From Coenobita brevimanus (Eukaryota; Arthropoda; Malacostraca; Decapoda; Coenobitidae): a DNA stretch of 64,000 nucleotides. Both the position numbers and the translations under genes were made by a program. Of this stretch, positions 41,553 to 53,700 are shown piece by piece (position 1 is the first letter of the stretch; the number at the start of each line of letters is the position of its first letter). Location: positions 41,792,018-41,856,017 of the forward strand of contig CM064683.1 in NCBI GenBank assembly GCA_032717465.1, written 5' to 3'. The notes beneath the pieces were generated by a model. That model saw only the letters and a list, made by a program, of their open reading frames with translations. It did not search any database and was not told the origin of the DNA.

Positions 41553-42753
41553 GCTATCTAAATATGTTTGCAGATGATGCAAAAATTCAAAAGAAAATTA
41601 CTAACATAGATTCTTGCAAAGAGCTGCAAGAGGAATTGAACAAGCTTCATGAATTGAGCAATAAATGGCAAATGGAATTTAATGTGGATAAGTGTCATGT
41701 AATAAAATTTGGTAAAAGTGAGAAAAGACCAGATTGGTATTATAAGTTAGGAAGATCAACCCTACACATATCAGAAAAGGAGAAGGACCTAGGAGTAATT
41801 ATCAGTAACAGACTATCTCCTGATGATCACATCAGTGAGAAGGTACGAAACATGTATACATTGCTTACTACTATGAGAACAGCATTCACATATATAAATG
41901 AAGATAAGCTGAGGAAGATATTCATCAGACCAACTCTGGAGTATGCATCACAGTAGTCTGGAATCCTCATCTCAAAAAGCACAGATAAGATTGAAAAACT
42001 ACAACGGGCCACTACAAGATGGGTACCAAGCTTAAGGGATTTAAGTTACTGAGAAAGACTGGAAAGATTGAATTTACCAATGCTGCAAGAGAGGAGGAGG
42101 AGACATGATTATGCTATATAAATGCATATCAGGGGAACAGAAAATAGACATAAATGAATATATATCATATGTGTGAAGCATCAGCAAGAGGACAGTGCAA
42201 AATACAGCATAAAAAGAGAGGTGATAAAGATGTAAGGAAATTCAGTTTCCCTAATAGGACAATTGATCAGTGGAATGCACAACCGAATGAGGTAGTGTGT
42301 GCCAAAACTATTTATAATTTCAAGGATATGTCTGATAAAAATGGTTTAATACACGAGACAGTACGAGCTTGACTCATTCCTGTAAAGATACAAAGCTAAG
42401 GCAATCCTCACGCGTAACAGATTAGATAACTCGTCCTCAGATGATTAATTATATCTATGTTTATCCAACCTAACTCATTCATACCTTAGAAATTCAAATT
42501 TTTACTGCTTTCCGCCTAACCTAATTTAATTTAAGGGTGGAAACTACCCGAGAAAGCTTTGAGATGAATGATAAGAGAAGCCGGAATGACCATTTACCTT
42601 TTGTAAACAAAGGGCGAGAGGCTCCGATCAAGTTACCCCTACAGAGATCAGAGGACAAATGGCATATTTGTGGCGGCCTCTGGCAACTCCCGCGCATGTG
42701 CCGTAGGGGGCGGACAGGGGGACAGATCATAACGCTACACCGGTATATAGCAA
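41553..42753 (+). mobile_element. CR1-like LINE copy with shared flank (arm 2 of inverted duplication)
   Basis: It contains MFADDAKIQKK, FNVDKCHVIKFGKSEKRPDW and FSFPNRTIDQWNAQP. It matches 38273-39462 in inverse orientation at very high identity by eye, including 360 bases of non-LINE flank. Broken at 41956 and 42154. Confidence 0.8.
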
Positions 42754-43349
42754 CAACAAAAAGTTTGGTTTTCCTTGTTCATTGCAAGACAAACCCTACA
42801 CTTCTTCCTACTAATTATAATTTGAATATATAATGTAGATATTGGGCTGCTCTAAATCAAAATCGAGCTTCCTTTGAAAAAGAAATAAGCATTTCTAAAG
42901 TTTATTAAAAGTAATTTTGTCCCTCTTCAGCCCAAAACAGAAATGAACTGTATTGTAATATTTACTGTTGTAAAAGGTACAGAGTGCCAACAAAAGAAGG
43001 TGGCGGGTCTTGCCACACACCTTCTTCAGCCAACATACAGTTACATAGAGTTAGTGACTGGACATTCTTAGGTGTGGCCTCACCGTGGTTTACACATTTG
43101 GGTGTAGCCACACGTACTTTGGTAAAAATAAGTTACACTCCATGTTTTAATATAGAGGTATTTATAAGATGTATTACATACAGGAGTAAGGGTTGATTTT
43201 TTAAATTTTTGAATGCACACAAATACATTATGTAGTGCCAGATTCATGAGAAACATTTTTTTTTTTTTTTATACTGATGGTGACTATTACTTACCGTTGA
43301 AAGTTTTTCTTTTGGCAGTAGACTCTAGAGGGTAATTGAGAACTTTTAA
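42754..43349. other. Nothing recognised
   Basis: AT-rich with a T-run at 43258-43270. No coding, RNA or repeat match was seen. Confidence 0.4.
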
Positions 43350-43700
43350 CATGAGTGACGTGGAGGGACAGGTTGACGAATGAAGAAGTGAAGGAACATT
43401 GTGGGGTAGATGTGGATGTGGTTGAAAAGATCAGGAGAAATACACTGAGGTGGTTTGGACATGTGGAGAGAATGGAGAATGAAAGACTGACTAAGTGGGT
43501 GTATGTAGGTGAGGTGGAGGGAGGGAGAGGGAGGGGTAGACCGAGGATGAGGTGGAGGGATGGAGTTGAGAGGTATATGAGGGACGGGGGGGTGAGTTGG
43601 GGGGAGGGTAGTCAAATGGTGGGTGACAGAGTGACTTGGAGGCGTTTTGTCTGCGGCCACCCTTTGCGGGATTAGGGCGTCGGGCTATAGATAGATAGAC
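43350..43700 (+). mobile_element. RTE-like 3'-end copy, second subfamily
   Basis: Plus strand; 43355-43675 is open and reads DRLTNEEVKEHCGVDVDVVE, LRWFGHVERM and WRRFVCGHPLRD. It ends at GGATTAGGGCGTCGGGCTAT with (AGAT)n at 43689-43700. It is the same subfamily as 31676-32635. Confidence 0.8.
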
Positions 43701-43783
43701 TTTTTTTTTTTTTTTTTTTAGCATATTCGCTTTCAGTACACAATATCATTCAAATTTTGCCGCAACATAACCACCATTCATAC

Positions 43784-44053
43784 TGTTATGCTAGGTGTTT
43801 TTGGGTCGGCTTCTCGCCCTAAAGGCACTAGCTACTGAGCGGGGTCGTCTTTCGAGACCTTACTAGGCATAAAAACTCGGCAGGCTACCTTAACACATGT
43901 ATTGCCTTTGTTATGCTGCGTGTTTTTAGTCCGACCTCTCTTCCTAAAAACGCCCGCGATTGAGCGGGGTCCTCTTTCCGGACCGGAAGTAAAGCACCCA
44001 CAAAGAAACAGGACATAAAAACCAGGCAGTACACCGTAACACATCTATTGCCT
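43784..44053. repeat. Tandem pair of LTR-like repeats
   Basis: TGTTATGCTAGGTGTTTTTG at 43784 and TGTTATGCTGCGTGTTTTTA at 43909 each lead to GAGCGGGGTC and CTTTC, then AACACATSTATTGCC. They are related to 34151-34290. Confidence 0.55.
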
Positions 44054-44246
44054 TAATTCATACACCGTTACAATATAGAACAGAGAGACACTGGATATGT
44101 TTTGGACAGGGACACAGAGTTAGCCTTCAGTATAAATGTACACAGTTACACTCAGGATATAGTATTCTTCACTTACACATGAATAATAAATAATGAATAC
44201 ACGATACCTGTATTCTGTTTATAGGCAGAATTGATATTTTAGATAT

Positions 44247-44364
44247 TAAACGGCCATACCACGTTGAGTACACCACTTCACGTCCGATCAGCGAAGTTAA
44301 GCAACGTTGGGTCTGGTTAGTACTTGGATGGGTGACCGCCTGGGAACACCAGATGCTGTTGGCA
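44247..44364 (+). rRNA. 5S rRNA-like head of the SINE
   Basis: It matches the eukaryotic 5S consensus by eye (CGGCCATACCACGTTGA, CCGATCAGCGAAGTTAAGCA, ATGGGTGACCGCCTGGGAAC). The first bases (ATTAAA for GCCAA) no longer pair with the 3' end (TTGGC), so it is not expected to act as ribosomal 5S. Confidence 0.75.
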
Positions 44365-44485
44365 TCCCTACGTGTCAAGTGGAGTTGGTGGAGGATTAGT
44401 GCCCCTCCCTGTAAAACAATTAACTCTGAGCCCTTGGCCACCCCGTTTGGGATACATGGCGTCTGGCAATGAATGAATGAATGAA
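44247..44485 (+). mobile_element. 5S rRNA-derived SINE (SINE3 type) with RTE-like tail
   Basis: 44247-44364 is a near-complete 5S rRNA sequence, including the internal Pol III control elements GAAGTTAAGCAACGTTGGG and TTGGATGGGTGACCGCCTGG. It continues, without a T-run terminator, into about 75 unrelated bases. A tail follows: GGCCACCCCGTTTGGGATAC, GGCGTCTGGCAAT and (GAAT)n. The tail matches the 3' end of the RTE copies in this window. A lone 5S gene would end near GGCAT with a T-run, so a SINE is favoured. Confidence 0.85.
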
Positions 44486-45079
44486 GTCTGACGCACTAGG
44501 GGTTGACAGGGCCAAGGGTCAGGGGAGTGAATATTACTATAAGTGTTCAGGGTGCGAGCCGCGACACTTGGGAAAGTCACTCGCGGTAACTCTTGTTCAC
44601 AGGTATTTGGTTTTCCCGCGCACCACTGGTCTTGACCCACTACTTCTATATGTTACGGTATCTGTATTAGTATTTTCTGAAATACCCGCGGCCGCCGGAC
44701 CGCCCACCCCGCCATCCCCCACCCCACCACTGAGCCACTACCACACCACCACCCCAGGAGGACACCACGGTGGGGATAGTGACCCGGAACAAGAGGGTCA
44801 CAGAGACACTACTGTCCTGAGTCCCTCTTCCCCGCAACTATCCCAACACCAGGTAAGCAGGAAGAGACAACGACCCTGCGAGCAGGACAGCCGTCGACGG
44901 CCACTGTACGTGACGGGGAAGGAGCGGCCACTGTACGCCCTTCAGTTACCACCCCAAGGGCAGGAGGCCCAGGGCTACGGCCAGAAGTACACACCAGGGT
45001 AAGGGGACCCTCGGCTACGGCCTTAGTGTGTACCGGGGAGGGCGCTGCCTCTGTGCAGTGAGGGAAATAATATAAAGTC

Positions 45080-45082
<3 letters not shown>
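44486..45082. other. GC-rich stretch with an unassigned open frame
   Basis: A 173-codon plus-strand frame (44481-45002) is low complexity (Pro/Ser/Gln-rich, SHYHTTTPGGHHGG) and shows no known domain. It is probably not a gene. Confidence 0.35.

Positions 45083-45111
<29 letters not shown>
45083..45111. repeat. (ATA)n microsatellite
   Basis: Perfect trinucleotide run at the start of the second copy of dispersed repeat X. Confidence 0.95.
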
Positions 45112-45112
<1 letters not shown>

Positions 45113-45171
45113 AGGTCAAGTGGTGGGAGTTCGAAAACCTGGAGTCATATTCGCAAAACTTCCTAGGACTA

Positions 45172-46355
45172 TACTCGATTTTTTTCCAGCTGATGATCCA
45201 CTTTCATGGATGCGGCTGCCTGTGCACTCCTGCTGCGTGATTGGTGGATTTCAATTTCATACCTGAAATATTATATTTACCAAAAATAATTGTACCTTAT
45301 ATTCCGATTCTCATAAATGCGGTTTGCATTGTCACTGTACTATACAAACAGACATGAAACGAGAATGTATTTGTGCTACACCAAAACGGACAATGAATTT
45401 GACGAAGTTAAATTTGAATTGAAATATTCATTGTTGCAAAAGGTAGAGTTGTTGCATCTCCATATATTTTTAAAAAAATAAACGTATTTTTTTTTATGCG
45501 AGGAAGAAGGAACCAAAGGCCATGAGCCCGCAATAAGAGTTCTCTCCAAGAGAAAAACAAATTACGAGAGAGAGCCAAATTCAAGATCCATACATTTCGA
45601 GATGCCTGGACACTGCGTTTGAAAGACTGGAGATCATAGGCAGCAGGAAATGCAGACAGAGGGAGACAGTTCCAGAGTTGACCTGTTGGTAATTATTTAT
45701 TATTTGGCTGGGTAAGTGCAAATAAAAGGTATCTTATTACTTAGGCACTTGTTGCATTAGACAATAGCACCATTCTAAGTAAATTAGCGGTTCTGTCAGT
45801 GGTAAAGTGGTGGAAGTGGGAAGGCGAATGGAACAGTCGCTATAGAGGAGGGGGGGACACGAGAGACGGCCAGGCGGGAAAAGCAAGTTGTCTCATCTAG
45901 CAAGATGTCACACTTTATTATGGATCACACCTACTCCATTGCTTCGATACCTTCGCCCATATTATCCGTAAGTATATATATTTATTTATTTATTAGAGAT
46001 GCAATAACTCTGCACCTAGCACAACAATAAATATTTCCATTCAAATTCAACTTCCTCAAATTCACTGTCCGTTTAGGTGAAGCACAGATACATACTCATT
46101 TCATGTCTGTTTGTATAGTACAATGACAATGCAAAACAGCATTTTTGAGAATTGAAATATAGGTACGGACAATTGTCTTTTGTAAATATGATACTTCAGG
46201 TATTTTTTTTTTTTTTTACCCATTTGTTTTTCCTTCCTCCGTTCTGTTAAAAAAAAAAAAAAAAAAAAAAAAGAAATTGAAACCAATCACGCAGCAGGAG
46301 TGCGCAGATGCCACATTCACGATAGTGGATCATCAGCTGGAAAAAAAATTGAGCA
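45172..46355. mobile_element. 1184-bp long-inverted-repeat DNA element with TA duplication
   Basis: Arms of roughly 290-360 bases (45172-45463 and 45995-46355) are inverted copies: TACTCGATTTTTTTCCAGCT on the left, AGCTGGAAAAAAAATTGAGCA on the right. TA flanks both sides, and the empty copy at 26821 has a single TA. TA duplication suggests a Tc1/mariner-type mobiliser. No transposase is present. A LINE 3' end is nested at 45487-45695. Confidence 0.75.
45487..45695 (-). mobile_element. LINE 3'-end fragment nested in the long-TIR element
   Basis: It matches the 3' end of the LINE at 57070-60240 (GAGGAAGAAGGAACCAAAGG, GCCTGGACACTGCGTTTGAA). The poly-A side is the T-run at 45487. Confidence 0.75.
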
Positions 46356-46800
46356 TAGTTTGCATGTCTATTTTTTTTACCTTCCTTATTACAAGTGCCA
46401 CACACTTCAACACGAAACCACCGAAAAACAGAAGTACAAGGAATAAACCAAAATAAAAGCTATGCAAACTTTATGTATCGTGGAAATTAGGCCAAAATCG
46501 TTTATAAATACAACCCATAAACCTCCAGTATCCGCCCACAATACGATTGATTTGATTTGAAGTATTTATTGTGATAAAAGTATACTTGTTGCCTCTCTTC
46601 CTCTCATCGTGCGATTTTTTTTTTTTTTTTCTGGTTGGTGGTTCCTAGCGTCAAAAAATATTTGGGAGATGCTGGGCTATGAATTTCTGCCCTGGTACAT
46701 GCTAAACTGCAATATAAGTTCCGGTGGGGGAGATGGACGTGCAGCAACCTCTAAAAATTCCTTGCGTGACGTGATGTATCTGAGCGATTTTGGCGTGAAT

Positions 46801-46803
<3 letters not shown>

Positions 46804-46841
<38 letters not shown>

Positions 46842-47096
46842 TGTGTCCGACTCTGGGCATAGGCTTCACAGCCTGCTTCCAAGGCCCAGTAGTCCTCCTA
46901 CGTACCGCACACCTCTACATGTCACCACTTCGGCGCTAACACCCACCGTCCATATTGAATACATGCTAGGGCTGTCTCATACAGGACTGGTGTAATGGTA
47001 TTAGCGGGGGTATTTTTACGACATGTCAGCGGGCCTTCTGGTAGATCAGTAAAGTCTGATTTTATGAAATTCAAATCCTTAAACTGTTCCCTGCCC
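46804..47096 (-). mobile_element. Poly-A retroposon (minus strand) inserted in repeat X
   Basis: A T-run of about 35 bases followed by roughly 255 bases absent from the other copy of repeat X. Part of it (CATGCTAGGGCTGTCTCATA) resembles, inverted, 55560-55650. Right boundary is approximate. Confidence 0.6.
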
Positions 47097-47253
47097 CAGC
47101 GGGATTTGATGGTGTTCGTTTGTCAAAATGTGTTCAGGATTTGTAAATCAACGGTAAAATGTTTTTACCTGCATCGCAAGACGCAGGGAAATTAGAGAAA
47201 CATGATTTTGTGTTGTTCTCGTTCTTGTTGCAGGAGAAACCTCTGAATTAACC

Positions 47254-47256
<3 letters not shown>

Positions 47257-47344
<88 letters not shown>
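47257..47344. repeat. (TA)n then (GT)n compound microsatellite
   Basis: About 27 TA repeats followed by a short AAAA spacer and about 14 GT repeats. Confidence 0.95.
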
Positions 47345-47346
<2 letters not shown>

Positions 47347-48000
47347 GCACTGAGTAAATGGCCAGCTTGTGTCAAGAACGTAATAAAACAGATCATGGTG
47401 CTGAAGTGGTGTAGGACAGGTGACAATCCCACTCCCTTACCTGGTGTTAGTTAAACAACTTGTAATAACTCCTTGATGACTAAACCAGTGTCCATGCCTA
47501 AGTTGTCATTCTGGCAGGTGGGTCAGCCACCGGAACACTACGCCTCTCCTAAATATTAATTTTTTATTAGTCTTCGACGCTTATCTCGCCATCTTACTCC
47601 CTCTCTGCTCTCTCACGTCAGTCTGGGTTGCCACTCATTATCAGCTTATTATCAGCTTGGTAGTGAACGTGACCTGTCCACATACGTTTTTTGCTTTTTG
47701 GCCATAGTGAATGTATCCTCTACTTTCGTCTGTCCTCTTATTCAGGAAGTTCTCATTTTATCTCTCCATGCAGTGGACTGACTCAGGATGATGATGATGA
47801 TAATGATGATGATATAAAACTAATAACGATGCTGTGATGGACGTGTATCCTGTGCCTGAAAAAGAACAGTGTCTAGTAACCACATCGCTATGATGACGTC
47901 TTTCACCCTCATTATATTGCAGCCTTTCACATCACTAACACAGATGCTCACCTCCTGTACCTCACTCACAACTGAAAATACAAATCACGAACAATCTTCT
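47345..48000. other. Nothing recognised apart from a short (GAT)n
   Basis: ATGATGATGATAATGATGATG at about 47788; otherwise unique-looking sequence without coding signal. Confidence 0.4.
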
Positions 48001-48339
48001 CTGCCCTCATTGTAATCCAGCCTCCTCACAACATTGACCCACTTACCTCATAATTGCCTCACGCTAAATAAATACAACACACGTTCTGCCCTCACTGTAA
48101 CGCCGCCCCTTAAAATACACCATAGTCACTCATACACCTTATACTCACAACACAAATACATCTCACAAACAATTCACACCACAAAACACCTCAAGCCACT
48201 CAAGACAAAATACAACTTGCAAACAATCCATTCCACTTCAGTTTCAAAAAATAAAAACACAACACAAACAGAGAGACAGACAGCTCATTCTGCCTTCTCC
48301 CTAAAATGTCCCCTCGTACCATAACATACTCACCATAGC

Positions 48340-48960
48340 TACCTCACTCGCACCACATACAGGTGACAGAATGCTTTGGTTGTTATGTTTTGCTCGTCAC
48401 ACCTTAACACAATTACCTTAAGCACCTGATTCTCACAACGCACTCACCCACACTATGACATTACACACATCAAGCACATTATTCTCACAACACACTGTTG
48501 TCCACTAAACCGTAAGACACCCACGTCAAGCAGTTTATTCTCAATGCACTCTCCCCCACTATAATGTAACACTCTCCTCAAGCACCTCATCTCAACGCAC
48601 TCTCCCTAGCTATAATGTAGCACTCACTTCAAGCACCTCATCTCACAACGCACTCTTCCTCATTATAATGTGACCCACTCACTACAAGCACCTCATCTCA
48701 CAAAACACTTGTCCGCCAAATTGTAACACATCTACCTTAAGCACTTTATTCTCACAGCACACTCTTCTTCACTATAATGTAACACACTCACCCCGAGCAC
48801 CTCATCTCAGTGCACTCTCCCCAACTATGATGTAAAACACTTTCTCAAGCAGCTCATTCTCACAACGCACTCTGCCACCAACATAGTGTAGCCTTCATAC
48901 CACAAAATATTTACTCTCCTCATTCACCTTACTCTCACAACACACTCCAACCTCACTGTA
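48340..48960. repeat. Degenerate minisatellite, period about 52-58
   Basis: Units of the form AAGCACCTCATCTCACAACG, CACTCT, CCCCACTATAATGTAACAC recur about ten times with substitutions and small indels. Related less regular sequence extends left to about 47880. Confidence 0.8.
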
Positions 48961-50764
48961 GAGCCGCCTCGTCTAACTTAACGTGCTCACATCAACCCTT
49001 CTATCCGATGATGTATTTAGATTTATATTTTTGCTGTTTACAGACTATTTTACTCAGCTATGATACTCTTTCCAGTAACAGAGGTTAGAGTATTACTAAA
49101 CTAACCCCATAAGAAAAAGATATCCTTCCTGAGTTCGTTTGTGTAGCATCATCTGAATCAAGAGGTTAAGCACATCACTCACAACACAGGCGTACGTTCA
49201 CCATGACCTTCAAAAGATAACTTGGAACGCCAGGGTGAAGTGACAGGATTTCAGTATTTCATCAGGTTCGCGTTCACTTGTACAAACGACCATAATTATC
49301 ATCGTCAACAACAGCTATACGAGTAGTTCGTATACCATTAACAAGTTGAGATTTTCTTCACTTGCAGTTTATTTCTGTAATTCAAGGGAGAATAAGATAA
49401 TATTTTGGCAATGCAGCGTTTCCGTCACAGTTTTTCGTAACTACCACCATACTGCGTTCCAGTGTTAAGCTTGTTACAGCTCAGCATCCAAGACGGAGAG
49501 GGGACAGTTTTAGCTCGATAGTAGACAAAGCATACATCTTTATTCTGCCTTGCGTTCCTGTGACTTACACTATGCTGCCGCCACCAAGCTCAGCAGAATT
49601 GACGCGATAAGACATGGTTGCTTGTGTGTCCACGTATTCATCCTCAAGGCAGCCATTGTTGTTGCTGAAAAAGAAAAAAAAGTGTATGCAGTGATACTTA
49701 GCATGAAGGCCACAGAGAATATTTCTGAGTAATAATGTACTTTCCTTTTCTCTAGTTTGTTTTGTTTCGTGCATCTTATATTCATATACACTACTGCACG
49801 TAATGTACTGTATATACTTATTCGAATCACAGGTGGATATTTCAAGGAAAAAGAACAGAGTATTTTTTTTTTTTTTTTGTCATGAAACAACAGTGCTTGG
49901 GAAAGTTAGCACATGACACAGTAGGTATACAGAAGCGTCGCATCATGTTACACTGGCATTTCATTAGCGCTGGTATTTCACAGTGGTAATTATATCTCAC
50001 CAGCATTAAATTTGAATCCTTTACAGCGATGACGTATAATCTTAGTTTATTCCCACTAACTCCTAACAGTAACATTCAGTTAAGGTGAGACTTATCGAAA
50101 TGGAAGGGTTAGATAATAGCCTCATCCCTGCCATGGTCGGTGCAACCCAAGTATTCTGATCCAGCTAACGGCACACGATTCAGTTCAGCTGAGAGTACCG
50201 AGTGAGCCGTATTGTTAAAAAAAAATTAAGTGGCATCTACCCAAGCATGAAAATAAATTGTTTTGTGGTAGCAAGAATAAACAATACATAATCGAAGTAG
50301 TAGTAGTAGTAACAATAATACGTACTCTAAAACGAAAGACGTCGTCGTTCTTGCACCACTAACTCAGTCCTAACACACTGGTGAACCAAACAATACTGAA
50401 AGGAAGTAGTAGTATACGAGTATATTGCCCAGTTATCTGCACCGCCTTTATCAGTCTATGTTAATCCGTTCTATCGTCACCCACTCCCTGAAACTCCCGA
50501 CTCTGAATGATATCGATTGGTAACGACACGACGGCGCCGAGTGGTTTAGAATCATTAACACATCCGGTTTGGCCCTTTGAGAGTAATGACATCTCGTTCC
50601 GTTATAGTATTTGTTATTTCCACACAGTTTTATGACACTTAAGAGACATTTGTTGATGGAAGGGCTCGATGTAACCTTCATTAATTCCTCCATACAGTAC
50701 TTTTACCTCTTGCTTCCACCAGATGCTTGTATTCAGTTTAGGACACAACTGTGATAGTGAAGGG
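48961..50764. other. Noncoding, no gene recognised
   Basis: Stretch at 49450-49550 (GTGTTAAGCTTGTTACAGCT, CAGCATCCAAGACGGAG) resembles 28325-28390, indicating an old dispersed repeat. A short (TAG)n lies at 50300. No coding similarity. Confidence 0.4.
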
Positions 50765-50768
50765 TTAA

Positions 50769-53700
50769 CCCGTCACGTCCCGAGCCTTTCCGCACCTATG
50801 ACATCCCCCAGTCCCGAGCCTTTTTGGAAAAAAAAAATTTTCTTATAAAACTTCCGCTTAGGTCGAGAAACTATGGAAAATCTTGAAGAAAGTGGTCTCT
50901 GCGGTCTATAAGTGGTCTATACAGGTGCGGTTTCCCCCCGCAGGTATCGTATTCTGTAATGGGCTGGATATGCGTTAACGTTTTGTATGGTAAGGAATAA
51001 TGGGACAAACAACACACAACACCTCTATATTTATTGAATTTGAACTAATAAACAATAACAGTAACAATATAATGGATTTCAGACACATATATAGGAAAAA
51101 TAAGCATTGTACCATCGCGCGAACATAGCGAGTTAGGTCAGAGTCGTATCATGCTATATGCTAATTTTCTGTTATGAGTCTACCGATCATTTTTTCTACT
51201 TGTATACTTCTGTTTCAATGACAATTTACCAATTACAACTGTTTGTAAGTGATTTCAGATGTTTTCATTCATTATGATGACATGCAGCATAAGTTTAGCG
51301 CACACCAGCTTAGTAAGCGCACTCGCTATGACTCGTATTTCAACATACCAAATTGTTTTATCACTTTCCAATTATTTTCCCATTTACATAGAACCTTTCC
51401 CCCACCACTGTGAAGGTTTTCAATTATTTTCATTCATTACGAGGGCATTTAGCGATATGCTAGCGCCTATTCACGCAGCAACCACGATCTCAAACACTCG
51501 TGTTTCATCATCTACTTTATTTATTCACTCCAATTATATTTTCCCACTTACATTACACACGTTTACACCCCTCTAATGCACTGTACATACTTACTGCCAT
51601 TATTTATTCAAGTGAGCGTGAGAATATCGCCTGAAAATACCCTCGCAAGGAATGTTACGTCATACTGTACATAATACTCACACACATATATACTAATTCA
51701 CTCACACACTTATATACTAATTATTCACTTTATCACTTGCTGACTTTTATTTTGACTAATACGTGCCTTATTCATTCGACTAAGCGTCAGGAAATCTTAT
51801 CTTTATAGACACGCTATGAATATTTGACTTAGGATATACATCATCATATACAGTACAATAATTTGAACTTATATTATACCCGTAAGAATGTCACATAATA
51901 GAAAATATATAATAAGGGGCCGTATTTATTGCACTGAGCGACAGAATATCGCATCAAACAACCCTCTCTATGTAAGTTTCAACTTAGGGCAGATTTATAT
52001 ACTTACACCCAATGTTTTCACTTATGTTCTACCCGTAGGCACTTTATACTAATATTTGGCGATCCACATGACTGATATTTTCACAGAGCGTCTGTCTGTC
52101 GCATTTACATCATAATTTCTGCGTCCTTTCGCATTCACACCATGCTAAAATTGCAGCAATGTGTGATATTCACTAAAACATGGGTGAATACACAGACTCA
52201 CGTCACACTGCACGCACTCATAGCGGGTGTCCTTCCTCTGTGTCGTGAGTCTCACCTGGGAATGACTGCACACGTGACACCTGCGCTGGGGCCTAGGTCT
52301 GTTGGGTTGGGGCGGGATAGGAGTGGGGAAATGGCGGGCGGATATTCTCTGGGGAGTGTGGGTAATATGGGCAGTGCGGGGGCGCTGTTGGGGCCTTTCA
52401 ACAGCATACTTTGCAAAGATTTCTCGTGTGAGCTCCCTCACAAACCCTTCAAAGGTTTCCTGAACTCCTGTGGTCATGGCGTGAAGGTGGTGGCAATTCA
52501 GAGCAGTGATATCTAGCAAGTGAAAGAACAGTTTTTTATACCACTTCATCGTGGTCCTGGCACACTCTACCGTCGATATCATGGAGTCTGACTGGTCCAC
52601 GAGGCGCATGTTTATATTATAGTCCATGACACATTCAGGTTTCCAAACATGACGCCTGCTCTCGCTATGGTAATCAACAGAATCAGTACGGTGCATCAAG
52701 GGGCGGTGAACCGTGGACAAGAGGCTTACTTCTCTGTTGTGGTTCCACATTGTTGCAAGGATGTTGTTTGCTTTGAAGAAGACAACCTCAATCCTTGCAA
52801 GTTTCCGCCCTACCTTGACCATGTGACGCCGGTTCACCTTTACGGTTCCACAGACTCCCGTTTCATGTCTGTGAAGATAACGAGCGAGAAGAGGGCTAGT
52901 GTACCAGTTGTCGAGATAGAGAACGTGACCACGATGAAGGTAGTCTTGTATCATCGTCTTTACCACTGCTCCCGAAAGTCCTATACTTCGATCTTCTATT
53001 ATGTCTGTCTGTGCACCGGTGTACAAGACTATGTCTTGCACGTATCCAGTCCTACAGTCACACATAACAAAGATCTTGAACCCAAAACGGTGCCTTTTGC
53101 TGGGTATATACTGTCTGAATGAAATATTGCCTCTCCACAACACGAGACTCTCGTCTATGACGAGATCTCTATAGGGATAGAATGAGGATCGAAAGGTTTC
53201 CCTGAGGTGATCAAAGACCAGCCTAATTCGCCTCATTTTGTCCGTGTTGTTTGCATTTGCAGGGTCATTAGCATCATAAAAATGGAGGCGACTTAGAATT
53301 TGTTGAAACCGATTACGGCTCATCACTTGACCAAATATGGGGGTAAACATAACAGGGTCCCTAGTCCAGTAAGCAGGAATTCTATTTTTTCTTATTATAC
53401 CCATCAAAAGGACAAGGGCAAAAAATAAGAACATTTCTGGAATGGAGACAGGGTAATCATAAATCACTGAATGCCTACTCCTTGTTCCCAATCTTTCACT
53501 TTCTAGCTGCTGGCCGCTTGCAAACAGGTTTGTTTGAAACACGATCTGATCTACGAAGGCCTCACTGAAAAACAGGTGGAAAAAATCCAACCTGCTTGAA
53601 TTACAGTGAATACCTGGTGCAATGCAGCCAGATCGCCCCTGCTCAGTGAAGGGGTGAATGAGGGGAGAAAAATCACTCCCATCCTCCCAATCCCACGACA

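Larger units (their letters stand above)
45112..47140 (+). repeat. Dispersed repeat X, copy split by two insertions
   Basis: 45112-45171, 46356-46803 and about 47097-47140 align with 26765-27325. The intervening 45172-46355 and 46804-47096 are absent from that copy. Confidence 0.75.

Noticed and set aside
44247..44364. Functional 5S rRNA gene
   Set aside because: The 5' end no longer pairs with the 3' end, no T-run terminator follows, and a LINE-like tail with tetranucleotide repeat is attached. A SINE explains all of it better.
52142..53122. Plus-strand ORFs at 52142-52516 and 52649-53122
   Set aside because: They are antisense to the intact piggyBac transposase and show no recognisable domain.
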